The notes beneath the pieces were generated by a model. It made no database searches. It had not been told where the DNA came from and saw only the letters and a program-made list of their open reading frames with translations. Of a DNA stretch of 64,000 nt, positions 8,712 through 17,962 are shown in pieces; positions within the stretch are counted from its first letter, which is position 1, and every line of letters starts with the position of its first letter. Source of the stretch: Bacillota bacterium (GTDB lineage Bacteria > Bacillota > Clostridia > Lachnospirales > Lachnospiraceae); contig JAEXOU010000006.1 in NCBI GenBank assembly GCA_023439125.1, positions 62,001 to 126,000 on the forward strand. Direction: 5' to 3'. Both the position numbers and the translations under genes were made by a program.

Positions 8712-9452
8712 ATGATGGACGATAAAAACTTTAATCTTGCAATGGAAGTGTTTCAAGCACTTTTAGTTGGAGAAGAAATCAGTATGGAGAGTGGAAGGAA
8801 TGCAGATTTGTATGAAGCATATACAGGTAATGCACAAGTAAATGATATTGTAGATCATATGCTTAAGACTCTAAACCTAAAGTTATACGACTATAATTAT
8901 TCTCTTTTTTTATCTGCTGGTACAAACAATCGTGTCTTTGGTTATTCCAATGAAGAGTTAAAAAGAAGCATGGGGTTGAGGTTAAATAAGGAGTTATATT
9001 TGACCTATTATATTATTTTTAATATTATGACTTGCTTTTATAGTGATTCCGCAACCTATACATTTACGGAGTATATAAAGATCAATGATATAATTGAAGC
9101 TGTTGAAAGAAGTCTAAGGAGTTCAATTCAAAATATTAACTTATTGGTCTGTAACGAAATAGAAGAGACAAGTTTTGAAATGCTAGCAATTACTTGGGAT
9201 GAGCTACCGGTTATGTCGAATGAGGATGCACAGGGTATACGAGCTGGACGTGGTTCCAAAGCAGGATATGTTAAGTTAGTGTTTAACTTCTTAATATCAC
9301 AAAATCTTTTTGTTGAAGCTCAGGAACGTTATTACCCAACGAGTCGTTTTCACGCGATGATTAAAAATTATTTTGAGCAAGAGCAAGGTCGTTTATTCGA
9401 GATGCAAAGAGATCTTGCCAAAAAGGAGGAAGACGAACGTGCCACATATTAA
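8712..9452 (+). CDS. JetB / MukE-like KITE subunit
   Basis: 246-aa acidic protein, the size and position expected of the MukE/JetB partner of a MukBEF-type condensin (DUF6063-like, from memory). The N-terminal half contains short helices (FNLAMEVFQALLVGEEIS) and a section ending RVFGYSNEELKRSMGL. The C-terminal half has a winged-helix-like part with KAGYVKLVFNFLISQNLFVE and YYPTSRFHAMI, and ends in a charged helix. TAGGAGTTAG lies before the ATG pair at 8712/8715; either ATG could be used. Its last 14 bases overlap the start of the jetC-like gene, so the two are probably translationally coupled. Confidence 0.72.
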   Translation: MMDDKNFNLAMEVFQALLVGEEISMESGRNADLYEAYTGNAQVNDIVDHMLKTLNLKLYDYNYSLFLSAGTNNRVFGYSNEELKRSMGLRLNKELYLTYYIIFNIMTCFYSDSATYTFTEYIKINDIIEAVERSLRSSIQNINLLVCNEIEETSFEMLAITWDELPVMSNEDAQGIRAGRGSKAGYVKLVFNFLISQNLFVEAQERYYPTSRFHAMIKNYFEQEQGRLFEMQRDLAKKEEDERATY

Positions 9453-12400
9453 TCGTATTCGTGTAAATAATGTGAAATATAATTTTGGAACGCAAGCCTA
9501 TGATGATTTTATCATGAAACCTTTTTGTCATAATACTCTTTACGACTTGGCGAATGGTGGTGGTAAAAGTGTATTAATGCTTCTTATGCTCCAGAATGTA
9601 CTTCCAAACTGTACACTAGATGAAAAACAACCGGTGGAAAAGCTATTCCGTACTGGAGATGGAAGCCAAACAATTCATTCTCTAATTGAATGGCGTTTGG
9701 ATGAGGTAGATGTTGTTAATGGATATCAGTATATGACGACTGGTTTCTGTGCAAAGAAAGCATCACAAAAAGAGACAGAGGAGGAAAAAGTAAAAGAGGC
9801 AGCATCGATAGAATATTTCAATTATTGTATCTTTTACCGAGAATATAACGAAAATGATATTCGCAATCTTCCTTTAGTGAAGGATAAGGAGCGAATCACT
9901 TATTCTGGACTTAAAAAATATCTGAAAGATTTAGAACGTGATAATTCATTAATCGTACGAGTATTTGAAGTAAAGAGAGATTATCAAGCATTTATTAGTA
10001 GGTATGGATTATACGAGAGTGAATGGGAAATCATTCGTGGCATTAATAAAACAGAAGGTCATGTTCGTACTTACTTTGAGACTAACTATAAGACTACACG
10101 TAAAGTAGTTGAGGATTTATTAATTGAAGAGATTATTCAAAAATCAATTCAGTTAAAATCAACAGTTGGAGAAGAGGAGTCGATGTCAAAGACGCTTTTA
10201 GATATCCGCGAGAAGTTGATGGAACTCTCTAAGAGAAAGCGTGAAATAAATAATTACGATAGACAAATGGAGTTATTGAACAGTTTTTCTTCCCGCCTAG
10301 AAACTCTTCTACATGTATATCAAGAAATTGAGTCATGTGAGCGTGACTTGGTACATGCTTATGCACTTGCAAAGCAGTCGGAACGAATTACAAATGTTGA
10401 ATATGAGAAGCAAAGTGCAGAAATTGAAGAACTAAGAGCGAGTGCATTTATCTATAAAAAGAAGCTAGAACAAAGCAAGGTTTATCAAAATGAGTATAGT
10501 AAAAGATTAATACAGGCAGAAATTGATGACCTATCAAAGGAATTCCAAAAAGTTAATCAGGTGAAAGAAGAACTAATTACTACTCTTCATCAGAAGGAAT
10601 GTATGAATGAGTATATGGAGTATTTACAGGAAAAACAAAAGAGAAATGAAGCAACAGAAGCATTACGTGCAATTCAGAGTAAAAATGATGGATTAAGTGA
10701 AGAAATAGCTACGTATGTATACTTTGTAAAAGAATATTATGACTCTTTATCTACACAGCTTTCTTCTGAGCTTGAGGAGCTCAAGAACTTACAAATTGAA
10801 TTCTCGAATAAACTTGATACTACTTGTGAATTGGAACTTCGCATGGAAAAAGAATTAGCAGTTACTGATAATCTATATCACATTTCTAAAGCTAATAATA
10901 AACAAGCACAGAAAACTTTAGCTATCAAGAAGTCCGAGGCTGGAATATTGCTATCCGAAGAAATACCTCAAGCGATTCAAGAAAACGAAAAGAACTTGAA
11001 GCAGTTACTGCGTGAGTTAGAAACTGGAAAGTTGAAAAAGAAAGAAATAATTGAAAAAGAGAAATCTCTTCTTATCGCAAATGAAAAGTTGAAATATGAA
11101 GTAAACCAGTTAGAAGAAAAGAAAAACCAAGAGCAAGCTTATTTCAATCAATATGAAAAAGAGAAGAAGAGAGCAGAGCAGCTGTTAGTTGCATATGGGA
11201 AATCACAATACAATGTATTGGCCGAAGAAATTCATTCAAGGTTAAAGAAATCGATTCAGCAAATAACAAATCTAAGACAGGAGCAAAATCTCTATAAAGA
11301 GGAATTACAACGTTTAGAGCGAGGAGATTTTGCGTTGGATGATACCATCTTAATGAAAGCAAAAGATTATTTAATTTCTCGTTATCAATTTTTAGTTATA
11401 ACGGGAGGCGAATATCTGAATCATTTCGATGTAAAAAAACGTAGTGAATTGCTATCTCTAGTTCCTTTTTTACCTTATTCTCTTGTTATATCAGACGGTT
11501 ATGAGCAGAGTTATGAGGATATTAAGTTATATGGAAAAGAGTTTGATAATGTTGTAATTCCAATTATAAATGGAGTAATATTACAACAATCCAATCCTTT
11601 CTTTAAGAAGGAAGAACTTATACTTATCTCTAAAGATCAAAGCTTATTATATGATGAGAAACGGCTACTAAATGAAAAAGAGCACTTAAGAAAAGAAATC
11701 TCTGAGCTTACTACAAAAATACATCGTCTTGAAGAGCAAGAGAAGACCTATTCGGAGGATGAGACATACATTCATGTATTTATGACAACAACCTTTAAGA
11801 AATATCAAGAGGTTATGGAGCAGAGTCAAAACACGATACAGGAAATTGCACGTTGCAAAGATCAAGTACAACAGTTTGAGGTTTGGTTGAATGATATTAA
11901 GCAGGAAGCTTCTAAACTGGAGACTTCTGTCACAAAGCTAGAGGAGGAGATTTCGAATCAAAAGACTCTAAAAAACACGCTTAATGACTTAATTGAGCTA
12001 GTGGATCAGGTTGATAGTTTCAGCCGTGAAGAGAATGCTTATCAAGGAAAGGCAAAACGAATTTCACTTGAGTTAGAAACATTAACCAAAGAGAGAAAGA
12101 AGAATGAAGCGATGCTTGAAACATTGCGCCAACAAGAAACATCAAAGAATTCTCGTCTCAATGAGATTACTACGCTTTGGAATACAAAATATAAATTATT
12201 CTATGTGGAAGGCTCCTATCATAAACCTAACCTTTCCATGGAGGAGATGCTTGAAAGATTGAACGGTTATCTTCAAGCAATGCAGTCGAAATATAGTGAT
12301 CTTGAGGATAAAAATCGATTAATTAATTCTTATATTCAAGCAATGAATCGATGTTTGAAAAGTATTGAGAGTAAGGGGATGTCAGTTGCCAAACTAGAGG

Positions 12401-13866
12401 CTATTCGGGAAGAGGATCGTTTAGTTGAAACGAAGGAAGAAGAATTAATAAAATTATCGAATCAATTAGAACAGACAACCAAAGAGTGTAGTCGTCTTGA
12501 GAAAGAACTTTTAGAGAAAAAATCCATATATAATCGTTATGAGGGTATGGTTGAGCAGGCAATCTCTGTCTATGAGCAAAATTATGGAGTATATTCATCC
12601 GATGCTATGGAAGAAGTCGATTTCGCATACATTGCGAAAGAGGCAGAACAAAAAATTGCACTGACGCAACAAAAGGAAAAACAGCTAAGTGCTGGATTAA
12701 ATGAATTACTAAAGGTTGCAAACAGCTATCAATCTGTAGCTAAGGACATAGAGCGTATTTTACGTGATAGTGGATCTCGATTAGAAGACGTTTCCGTAGA
12801 TCAGAATCAGGTAAGTGATCTAGAAAAATTACAAACCTCTTATAAGCAGCTTGAAAAGCAATGGTATAGTTATGAAAAGGGAAAGAGAACGAAACTAGAA
12901 GAGTTTAATCAGAATAAGCAAAAAATGATTCAAGCATTGATTGCATTAAATGCAAGTGGTCTTGCTCAAGAAATTGATGCAAATGTTCGCATTCCACAGT
13001 CTTCTAAGGAAGCAATGAGTCTGATTCAAAATTTTACTGATGTGTGTGATTGCCTAGCTCTTGAAAAAGACAGGATTACACGTAGTGTAAAGGATATGCA
13101 AAGCATTAAAGATAATTTTGAAAATCAATGCTTACAACGCTGCATCCATATTAAGACAGAGCTAGAACGGTTACCAAAGTTATCAAAAATCACATTGCAT
13201 AATGAGCAAATTCCGATGATTTCTCTCTCGATTCCTTATATAAAAGAGGAATTCTTTAAAGATAAGATGTCCGAATATATTGATGAAATCGTAAGTGGCA
13301 CAGATGCGTTTACTGATTATCAAGAAAGGTTAAAGTATATTCGTAATGCATTGTCACTAAAAAAATTGTTTTCAGTTATTGTTACTGATATGAATGCAAT
13401 TAAGCTGAGCTTATATAAACGAGAGCGAATAAAAGAGCAAAGTAGGCATCTTCGTTATGAAGAGGCAGTCGGAAGTACCGGACAGTCACAAGGTATCTAT
13501 ACTCAGTTTTTAATTGCGATTATTACGTATATCTCAAACGTTAATTCTCGTCGTGTTGATAACGAAAGCTTACGAAAGGTAATCTTTATTGATAACCCAT
13601 TTGGAGCAGCAAAAGATGTTTATATTTGGGAACCTATCTTTGAATTACTACAGCAGAATAAGGTGCAGTTAATCGTTCCTGCACGTGGTACAACACCAGC
13701 GATCACAAGCCGTTTTGATGTAAATTATGTTTTAGGTCAGAAGTTAATTAACAATCGCCAGCAAACAGTAGTTGTAGATTACCACAGTTCAGTTGAAGCA
13801 CGAGAAACAGAATTTGCACCATTGAAGTATGAGCAAACCAGCTTTGACCTATTAGATGAGGAGTAA
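9439..13866 (+). CDS. JetC / MukB-like SMC-type coiled-coil ATPase
   Basis: 1,475-aa ATPase. Residues ~5-45 give the N-terminal head with Walker A LANGGGKS (K43, S44). Two very long coiled-coil arms flank a non-coiled hinge at about 640-725 (RYQFLVITGGEYL to PIINGVILQQ). The C-terminal head has signature GSTGQSQGIYTQF (~1344) and Walker B VIFIDNPF (~1381-1388). The residue after the Walker B aspartate is Asn (1386), where SMC/MukB proteins normally carry the catalytic Glu. I set the start at GTG 9439 because AAAGGAGGA lies 9-17 bases upstream; the longer frame from 9373 would overlap the upstream gene by 80 bases and has no ribosome site. Expected role: DNA loop extrusion or entrapment with the JetA/JetB-like subunits. 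No JetD-type nuclease gene follows. Confidence 0.8.
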   Translation: MPHINRIRVNNVKYNFGTQAYDDFIMKPFCHNTLYDLANGGGKSVLMLLMLQNVLPNCTLDEKQPVEKLFRTGDGSQTIHSLIEWRLDEVDVVNGYQYMTTGFCAKKASQKETEEEKVKEAASIEYFNYCIFYREYNENDIRNLPLVKDKERITYSGLKKYLKDLERDNSLIVRVFEVKRDYQAFISRYGLYESEWEIIRGINKTEGHVRTYFETNYKTTRKVVEDLLIEEIIQKSIQLKSTVGEEESMSKTLLDIREKLMELSKRKREINNYDRQMELLNSFSSRLETLLHVYQEIESCERDLVHAYALAKQSERITNVEYEKQSAEIEELRASAFIYKKKLEQSKVYQNEYSKRLIQAEIDDLSKEFQKVNQVKEELITTLHQKECMNEYMEYLQEKQKRNEATEALRAIQSKNDGLSEEIATYVYFVKEYYDSLSTQLSSELEELKNLQIEFSNKLDTTCELELRMEKELAVTDNLYHISKANNKQAQKTLAIKKSEAGILLSEEIPQAIQENEKNLKQLLRELETGKLKKKEIIEKEKSLLIANEKLKYEVNQLEEKKNQEQAYFNQYEKEKKRAEQLLVAYGKSQYNVLAEEIHSRLKKSIQQITNLRQEQNLYKEELQRLERGDFALDDTILMKAKDYLISRYQFLVITGGEYLNHFDVKKRSELLSLVPFLPYSLVISDGYEQSYEDIKLYGKEFDNVVIPIINGVILQQSNPFFKKEELILISKDQSLLYDEKRLLNEKEHLRKEISELTTKIHRLEEQEKTYSEDETYIHVFMTTTFKKYQEVMEQSQNTIQEIARCKDQVQQFEVWLNDIKQEASKLETSVTKLEEEISNQKTLKNTLNDLIELVDQVDSFSREENAYQGKAKRISLELETLTKERKKNEAMLETLRQQETSKNSRLNEITTLWNTKYKLFYVEGSYHKPNLSMEEMLERLNGYLQAMQSKYSDLEDKNRLINSYIQAMNRCLKSIESKGMSVAKLEAIREEDRLVETKEEELIKLSNQLEQTTKECSRLEKELLEKKSIYNRYEGMVEQAISVYEQNYGVYSSDAMEEVDFAYIAKEAEQKIALTQQKEKQLSAGLNELLKVANSYQSVAKDIERILRDSGSRLEDVSVDQNQVSDLEKLQTSYKQLEKQWYSYEKGKRTKLEEFNQNKQKMIQALIALNASGLAQEIDANVRIPQSSKEAMSLIQNFTDVCDCLALEKDRITRSVKDMQSIKDNFENQCLQRCIHIKTELERLPKLSKITLHNEQIPMISLSIPYIKEEFFKDKMSEYIDEIVSGTDAFTDYQERLKYIRNALSLKKLFSVIVTDMNAIKLSLYKRERIKEQSRHLRYEEAVGSTGQSQGIYTQFLIAIITYISNVNSRRVDNESLRKVIFIDNPFGAAKDVYIWEPIFELLQQNKVQLIVPARGTTPAITSRFDVNYVLGQKLINNRQQTVVVDYHSSVEARETEFAPLKYEQTSFDLLDEE

Positions 13867-13967
13867 ACGTTTTACTTGTTAAATAGGTCTTGTAATGTTA
13901 AGATTAGAAGTAGCGATTAGATTTATCAAGATTAGGAAAATGTCATTGAGCAGGAAAGGGGAGCATA

Positions 13968-14690
13968 ATGCTTCAGTTAGTTCATGTACAGAAATCTTAT
14001 AAACAACATAAAGTAGTGGATGATTTATCATTTTCAATTCATAGTGGAGAAATTGTTGGTTTCGTTGGCCCTAATGGAGCTGGGAAATCAACGATTGTCT
14101 CTATGATTGCAACGTTGGTACGTCCAGATGCAGGTGAGATACTCTTTCATGGAGAGAATATTGTGAAGCATCCAAGTAGAATCCGAAGGTGCCTTGGATA
14201 TGTACCTCAAGATATTGCCCTATACGAATCACTAACAGGATATGATAATTTACGCTTCTGGGCAGATGCTTATCATGTTGATTCTAGATTGATTAAGGAA
14301 CGTATAGAAAAGATTTGTGAAATGATTGATTTTGATGATGAGCGTTTAAAAAAGAAGGTCAAAGAATATTCAGGTGGTATGAAACGACGCTTGAATATCG
14401 GAGTAGCTTTACTTCATCAACCCGAATTGGTTATTTTAGATGAACCAACAGTTGGTATTGACATTCAATCAAGAAAGCAAATACTTAATGCAATTCGCTT
14501 ATTGAGAAAAGAGGGTACGACTGTAATTTATATCGGTCATTATATGGAAGAGGTTTCAGACTTATGTGACCGAGTGATAATGATGAATCAGGGAAAATGC
14601 CTTTTGGATGCAGCACTACCAGATGCACTTACGGTAGGTAAGAAAACTTATACTTTAGAAGAGTTGTATGAAAGTCTAAATTGTAACTGA
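13968..14690 (+). CDS. ABC transporter ATP-binding protein without adjacent permease
   Basis: 240-aa nucleotide-binding domain of the ABC-2/multidrug type: Walker A GPNGAGKS (about 34-41), Q-loop VPQD, signature YSGGMKRRL, Walker B LVILDEPTVGID and H-loop GH. AGGAAAGGGGAG precedes the ATG. It starts about 100 bases after the jetC-like gene and ends 16 bases before the TPR/AAA gene on the same strand. No membrane partner is seen up to 17 kb, so either the permease is elsewhere or the protein has a non-transport role. The sequence alone cannot tell these apart. Confidence 0.9.
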   Translation: MLQLVHVQKSYKQHKVVDDLSFSIHSGEIVGFVGPNGAGKSTIVSMIATLVRPDAGEILFHGENIVKHPSRIRRCLGYVPQDIALYESLTGYDNLRFWADAYHVDSRLIKERIEKICEMIDFDDERLKKKVKEYSGGMKRRLNIGVALLHQPELVILDEPTVGIDIQSRKQILNAIRLLRKEGTTVIYIGHYMEEVSDLCDRVIMMNQGKCLLDAALPDALTVGKKTYTLEELYESLNCN

Positions 14691-14706
14691 TTGTGAGGGT
14701 AAATAT

Positions 14707-16908
14707 ATGGAGAAATACAAAACAATCATTCTAATTGAGAAAATAAAAAAATGTCTAGAAGCTGGAAAGTGTGAAGAGGCACTTTTAATTGCAGAAAGTA
14801 TCGATAAGAAAAAACTTAAAAGTTTATCGGATTTAAGTATTGTAGCAGAATGTTATTTTCAAAATCGAAAGTATGAGGAAGCTAAGGAACTATTCTTACG
14901 AATGTATGAAAAAAATCGTTCGAGAAGAATTGTTGCTCAGCTTGTTCATTTATCAATTAAGCTTCAGGATGTTGAGGAAGCAAATTACTATCTTTCTGAA
15001 TTCATTAAGATTGCACCTGAGGATTTTTATCGCTACATATTTCAATATAGTATTGATAAGATGACGAAGGCACCAATCGTTAAATTAATTGAGGATTTGG
15101 AAGAGTTAAAAAAGACGGAATATATTGAGAGTTGGGCATATGAACTGGCAAAGCTATATCACAAAGCAAGTTTAAAAGATAAATGTGTGGCAGAATGTAA
15201 TGATATCGTTCTTTGGTTTGGTGATGGAGATTATGTGGAACGTGCGAAAGCCTTACGAGCATATTATCTTGGAGAATTAGATGTAAGCGCATATAAAGCT
15301 CCTGATGCTTTTGTTGCACAGCCACTAGAAACTGCAGTCAATGAGGAAGTGCCAGACAGTGAAGCTGTACAAATAGAGGAAAGCAATGATAGCAATGCAT
15401 CCGTGGTTGAGGAAGTTTCAGACAGCGAAGTTGTGCAAGAAGAGGAAAGTAATGATAGCAATGCATCCATGGTTGAGGAAGTTTCAGACAGTGAAGCTAC
15501 GTATCAAGAGGGAATTGGAGACAACCAAGTAGCAGAGGATGAGGAAATCGTAGACAGTGAAGTAGCTAAAGAAGAGCAAATGGAAGATAGTAATACAACA
15601 GAAGTAGACAGTAATACATCAGAAAAAGAACAAGCTGTTAACAGTGAAACAGTGCAAAATGAGGAATTCATAAACTGTGAAGTAGCTACAACAACGGAAC
15701 AAAGAGATGAGCTTGACACAAGTTCATATGATTCCATTATGGATGAGAACGAAATTAGTGAGGGATTAGCTCGTGAATTAGATGTGATTTTTAGTCAGAG
15801 TACAGATTATATACAAGACTCCAACAAACAAGAAGACCAAGAAGAGTTTACAGAACAGGTAGAGCTAAGCAAAGAGGAAATTTATTCAAACGAGAGTGGT
15901 AACTCTAAGTACTCGGATGCTGAGCAAGAAGTGGAAGAGGAACTTTATCGTCTTTTAAGAGAAGAAGGAATAGAAAATAATTTAGACGCAAAAACTGTTA
16001 ATAATTCAGATTCAAAAACGATTTGTAATTCTAACGTGAAACAAGTAAATGATAATGATGAAATGCAAACTGAGCCAACAGGAAAGAAACAACTTCAGAA
16101 AATACATCTTAAAGCATTATCCAACGACCAAATAATCCAAGAAGAGGAATTACTATACTATTTTGAACGACATGATATTGGTTTATCTGATTTATTTGGA
16201 AACTTTATACGAATGGAACAAGTGCAAAAGCAATTAGTTCGTAGTTTGGATCAAGCACTTACTCAAAAGAACAATATTAATCTCATCATTACAGGTGAGA
16301 GAAAAAGTGGAAAGACTAGATTAGCGAGGTGTATTGCAAAGACATTAAACCGAATGAATCTAATTCAATCAAAAAAGGTTGCTTTAATTGATGGTGTAAA
16401 GTTAAATAGTGTTGATTTAACTAGTATAGAAGAGCAACTTTTAGAGTGTGTGCTTATCGTTGAACGAGCAGGGATGATGTCAAAGGATACAGTAAAATTG
16501 CTTCAAAAGCTGATTCAGGATTTACCAAATCACATTATTATCGTGCTCGAGGATACAAGAGAAAATATGAATCGTCTATTACGTACCAATTCTTCCTTAA
16601 ATAGTGTTTTCAATAATCGAGTTCACTTGCATAAATACTCTCTTGAAGACTATATGGGATTTGTTTACGATTACTTAACAGAGAGAGAGTATGAGATTGA
16701 GATGGAAGCATTTATAGCACTTCAAAATGAGTTTTCATCTTTGTTAAAAAAAGAAAGAGAAAATGCTTTACCAGCTATCTTTTCTCTTTTAGATACAATT
16801 ATCCAAAAGTCTGAAAGACGCAGTGCTGCTTTACTAAAAGAAATGAGTCAATCAGGACGTTTTGAAGAATCTGATTTTATGGTATTGAGACGAGAGGATA
16901 TACTATAA
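14707..16908 (+). CDS. TPR-like protein with acidic repeat linker and AAA-like ATPase domain
   Basis: 733-aa protein in three parts. Residues 1-205 are helical and TPR-like (KCLEAGKCEEALLIAESI, then SIVAECYFQNRKYEEAKELF). Residues ~210-450 are a very acidic low-complexity linker with 22-residue tandem repeats. Residues ~480-733 form an AAA-like domain with Walker A GERKSGKT (530-537) and a degenerate Walker B LECVLIVERAG, in which the usual Asp-Glu is replaced by Glu-Arg. The start ATG is preceded by TGAGGGT. It probably shares a transcript with the ABC ATPase 16 bases upstream. I do not recognise a named family; it may be a scaffold or regulatory ATPase. It ends against the convergent Ig-like gene with no gap. 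Confidence 0.75.
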   Translation: MEKYKTIILIEKIKKCLEAGKCEEALLIAESIDKKKLKSLSDLSIVAECYFQNRKYEEAKELFLRMYEKNRSRRIVAQLVHLSIKLQDVEEANYYLSEFIKIAPEDFYRYIFQYSIDKMTKAPIVKLIEDLEELKKTEYIESWAYELAKLYHKASLKDKCVAECNDIVLWFGDGDYVERAKALRAYYLGELDVSAYKAPDAFVAQPLETAVNEEVPDSEAVQIEESNDSNASVVEEVSDSEVVQEEESNDSNASMVEEVSDSEATYQEGIGDNQVAEDEEIVDSEVAKEEQMEDSNTTEVDSNTSEKEQAVNSETVQNEEFINCEVATTTEQRDELDTSSYDSIMDENEISEGLARELDVIFSQSTDYIQDSNKQEDQEEFTEQVELSKEEIYSNESGNSKYSDAEQEVEEELYRLLREEGIENNLDAKTVNNSDSKTICNSNVKQVNDNDEMQTEPTGKKQLQKIHLKALSNDQIIQEEELLYYFERHDIGLSDLFGNFIRMEQVQKQLVRSLDQALTQKNNINLIITGERKSGKTRLARCIAKTLNRMNLIQSKKVALIDGVKLNSVDLTSIEEQLLECVLIVERAGMMSKDTVKLLQKLIQDLPNHIIIVLEDTRENMNRLLRTNSSLNSVFNNRVHLHKYSLEDYMGFVYDYLTEREYEIEMEAFIALQNEFSSLLKKERENALPAIFSLLDTIIQKSERRSAALLKEMSQSGRFEESDFMVLRREDIL
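15343..15500 (+). repeat. 66-base tandem repeat inside the acidic linker
   Basis: Two 66-base units (15343-15408 and 15409-15474) plus a partial third encode 22-residue repeats of the pattern EEVSDSEVVQEEESNDSNAS. Further degenerate EExxxSE units follow to about 15690. The copies are nearly identical at the DNA level, which points to recent slippage or unequal recombination. Confidence 0.85.
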
Positions 16909-17250
16909 CTAAATCTTAAAGCGTAAACGGATATCTTTTTTTAACTTTTGTCCGCCTTTAGATTCTACATTTTTTGAGATATTTAATATGTATGATTCAT
17001 TTTCAGCATAGGCTTCTAATGGTTCAATTTCAATATAGTTATTGACTGCATCATAACGAATCGCTGTTTTTAATGGTGATTCGTTTATTGATGTAACGTA
17101 TAAATTCATATTATTGACTGTGGCTGGATTAAGGGGAGCAGTAAATTTGATACGCCAAACGAAATTGCCAGTTTTGAACTTCATATTCTGCTTTATTAAA
17201 CCTTCAACGCCACCAGTAACACCTTCAATTTCGATATAATTAGATGCCAT
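16909..17250 (-). CDS. Small Ig-like (Big_5/SbsA-type) domain protein
   Basis: 113-aa, almost all beta-strand protein. It begins MASNYIEIEGVTGGVEGLIK and contains WRIKFTAPLNPATVNNMNLYVT, the pattern of SbsA/Big_5 Ig-like domains (a 'tensile' segment followed by NP-T-N--N--V). It has no signal peptide, so it may be cytoplasmic or part of a larger assembly. GAGGTGAT lies upstream of the ATG at 17250. It is a single gene, convergent with the TPR/AAA gene and divergent from the flavin reductase gene. Confidence 0.7.
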   Translation of the reverse strand: MASNYIEIEGVTGGVEGLIKQNMKFKTGNFVWRIKFTAPLNPATVNNMNLYVTSINESPLKTAIRYDAVNNYIEIEPLEAYAENESYILNISKNVESKGGQKLKKDIRLRFKI

Positions 17251-17350
17251 AAGATCACCTCGAACATTAATTTAAAAGTCAATGATATATAAAACTATTA
17301 TACTATAATTTTGTTGAAAGTAAACTAATTTTAAATAAGAGAGGACATTC

Positions 17351-17926
17351 ATGGAGAAAGTTACGTTTAAAGCAGGGAATATGTTGTATCCATTACCAGT
17401 AGTTATGGTGAGCTGTTGTGATGATAAGGGGAATAATAATATTATAACAGTGGCATGGGCAGGAACTGTTTGCACAAATCCACCAATGGTTTCTGTGTCA
17501 ATTCGTCCAGAACGATATTCCTATGATATAATAAAAAATAGTAAAGAGTTTGTTATTAATCTTACAACTGAAAAAATTGTAAAGGCTACCGACTATTGTG
17601 GTGTTCGCTCAGGCAGAGACTTAGATAAATTTAAAGAAATGAATTTGACTCCAGAAAAAGGGACACAAGTATCAGCTCCTATGATTAAAGAATCACCAGT
17701 TAATATTGAGTGTCGATTAAGGGAAATCATACCATTAGGATCTCATGATATGTTTTTAGCTGATGTAGTAGCAGTAAATGTAAGTAACGAGTTTTTTTTA
17801 GAAAACGGAAAATTTGAGCTAAATAAAGCAAAACCAGTGGTATATTCACATGGTGAATACTACGGAATTGGGGATTTATTGGGGACCTTCGGATACTCCG
17901 TTAGAAAAAGTAAGAAAAAGAGATAA
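17351..17926 (+). CDS. Flavin reductase family protein (FMN-binding split barrel)
   Basis: 191-aa protein of the flavin-reductase-like/DIM6-NTAB family. It opens with NMLYPLPVVMVSCCDDKGNN, followed by ITVAWAGTVCTNPPMVSVSI and R-YSYDII-NSKEFVINL, the usual FMN-binding split-barrel strands. The C-terminal PVVYSHGEYYGIG is also typical. Such proteins bind FMN and either reduce flavin with NAD(P)H or act as electron-transfer flavoproteins in anaerobes; the partner is not visible. AGAGAGGACATTC precedes the ATG. The gene is 36 bases upstream of the shikimate kinase-like gene and may be co-transcribed with it. Confidence 0.87.
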   Translation: MEKVTFKAGNMLYPLPVVMVSCCDDKGNNNIITVAWAGTVCTNPPMVSVSIRPERYSYDIIKNSKEFVINLTTEKIVKATDYCGVRSGRDLDKFKEMNLTPEKGTQVSAPMIKESPVNIECRLREIIPLGSHDMFLADVVAVNVSNEFFLENGKFELNKAKPVVYSHGEYYGIGDLLGTFGYSVRKSKKKR

Positions 17927-17962
17927 TCTAGTCATTATGATAAAGAATGGATGGGGGAATAG

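Noticed and set aside
9373..9438. Longer N-terminus for the JetC-like protein
   Set aside because: It would overlap the jetB-like gene by 80 bases and lacks a ribosome site, whereas GTG 9439 has AAAGGAGGA at proper distance.
15264..15737. Ser/Thr-rich minus-strand open frames opposite the acidic linker
   Set aside because: They are shadows of the Glu/Ser-rich repeat on the plus strand.
4735..16908. Search for a JetD-type nuclease (Toprim/DUF2220) in the condensin locus
   Set aside because: None of the proteins shows a Toprim Glu...DxD pattern; so the locus is not called a complete Wadjet defence system.
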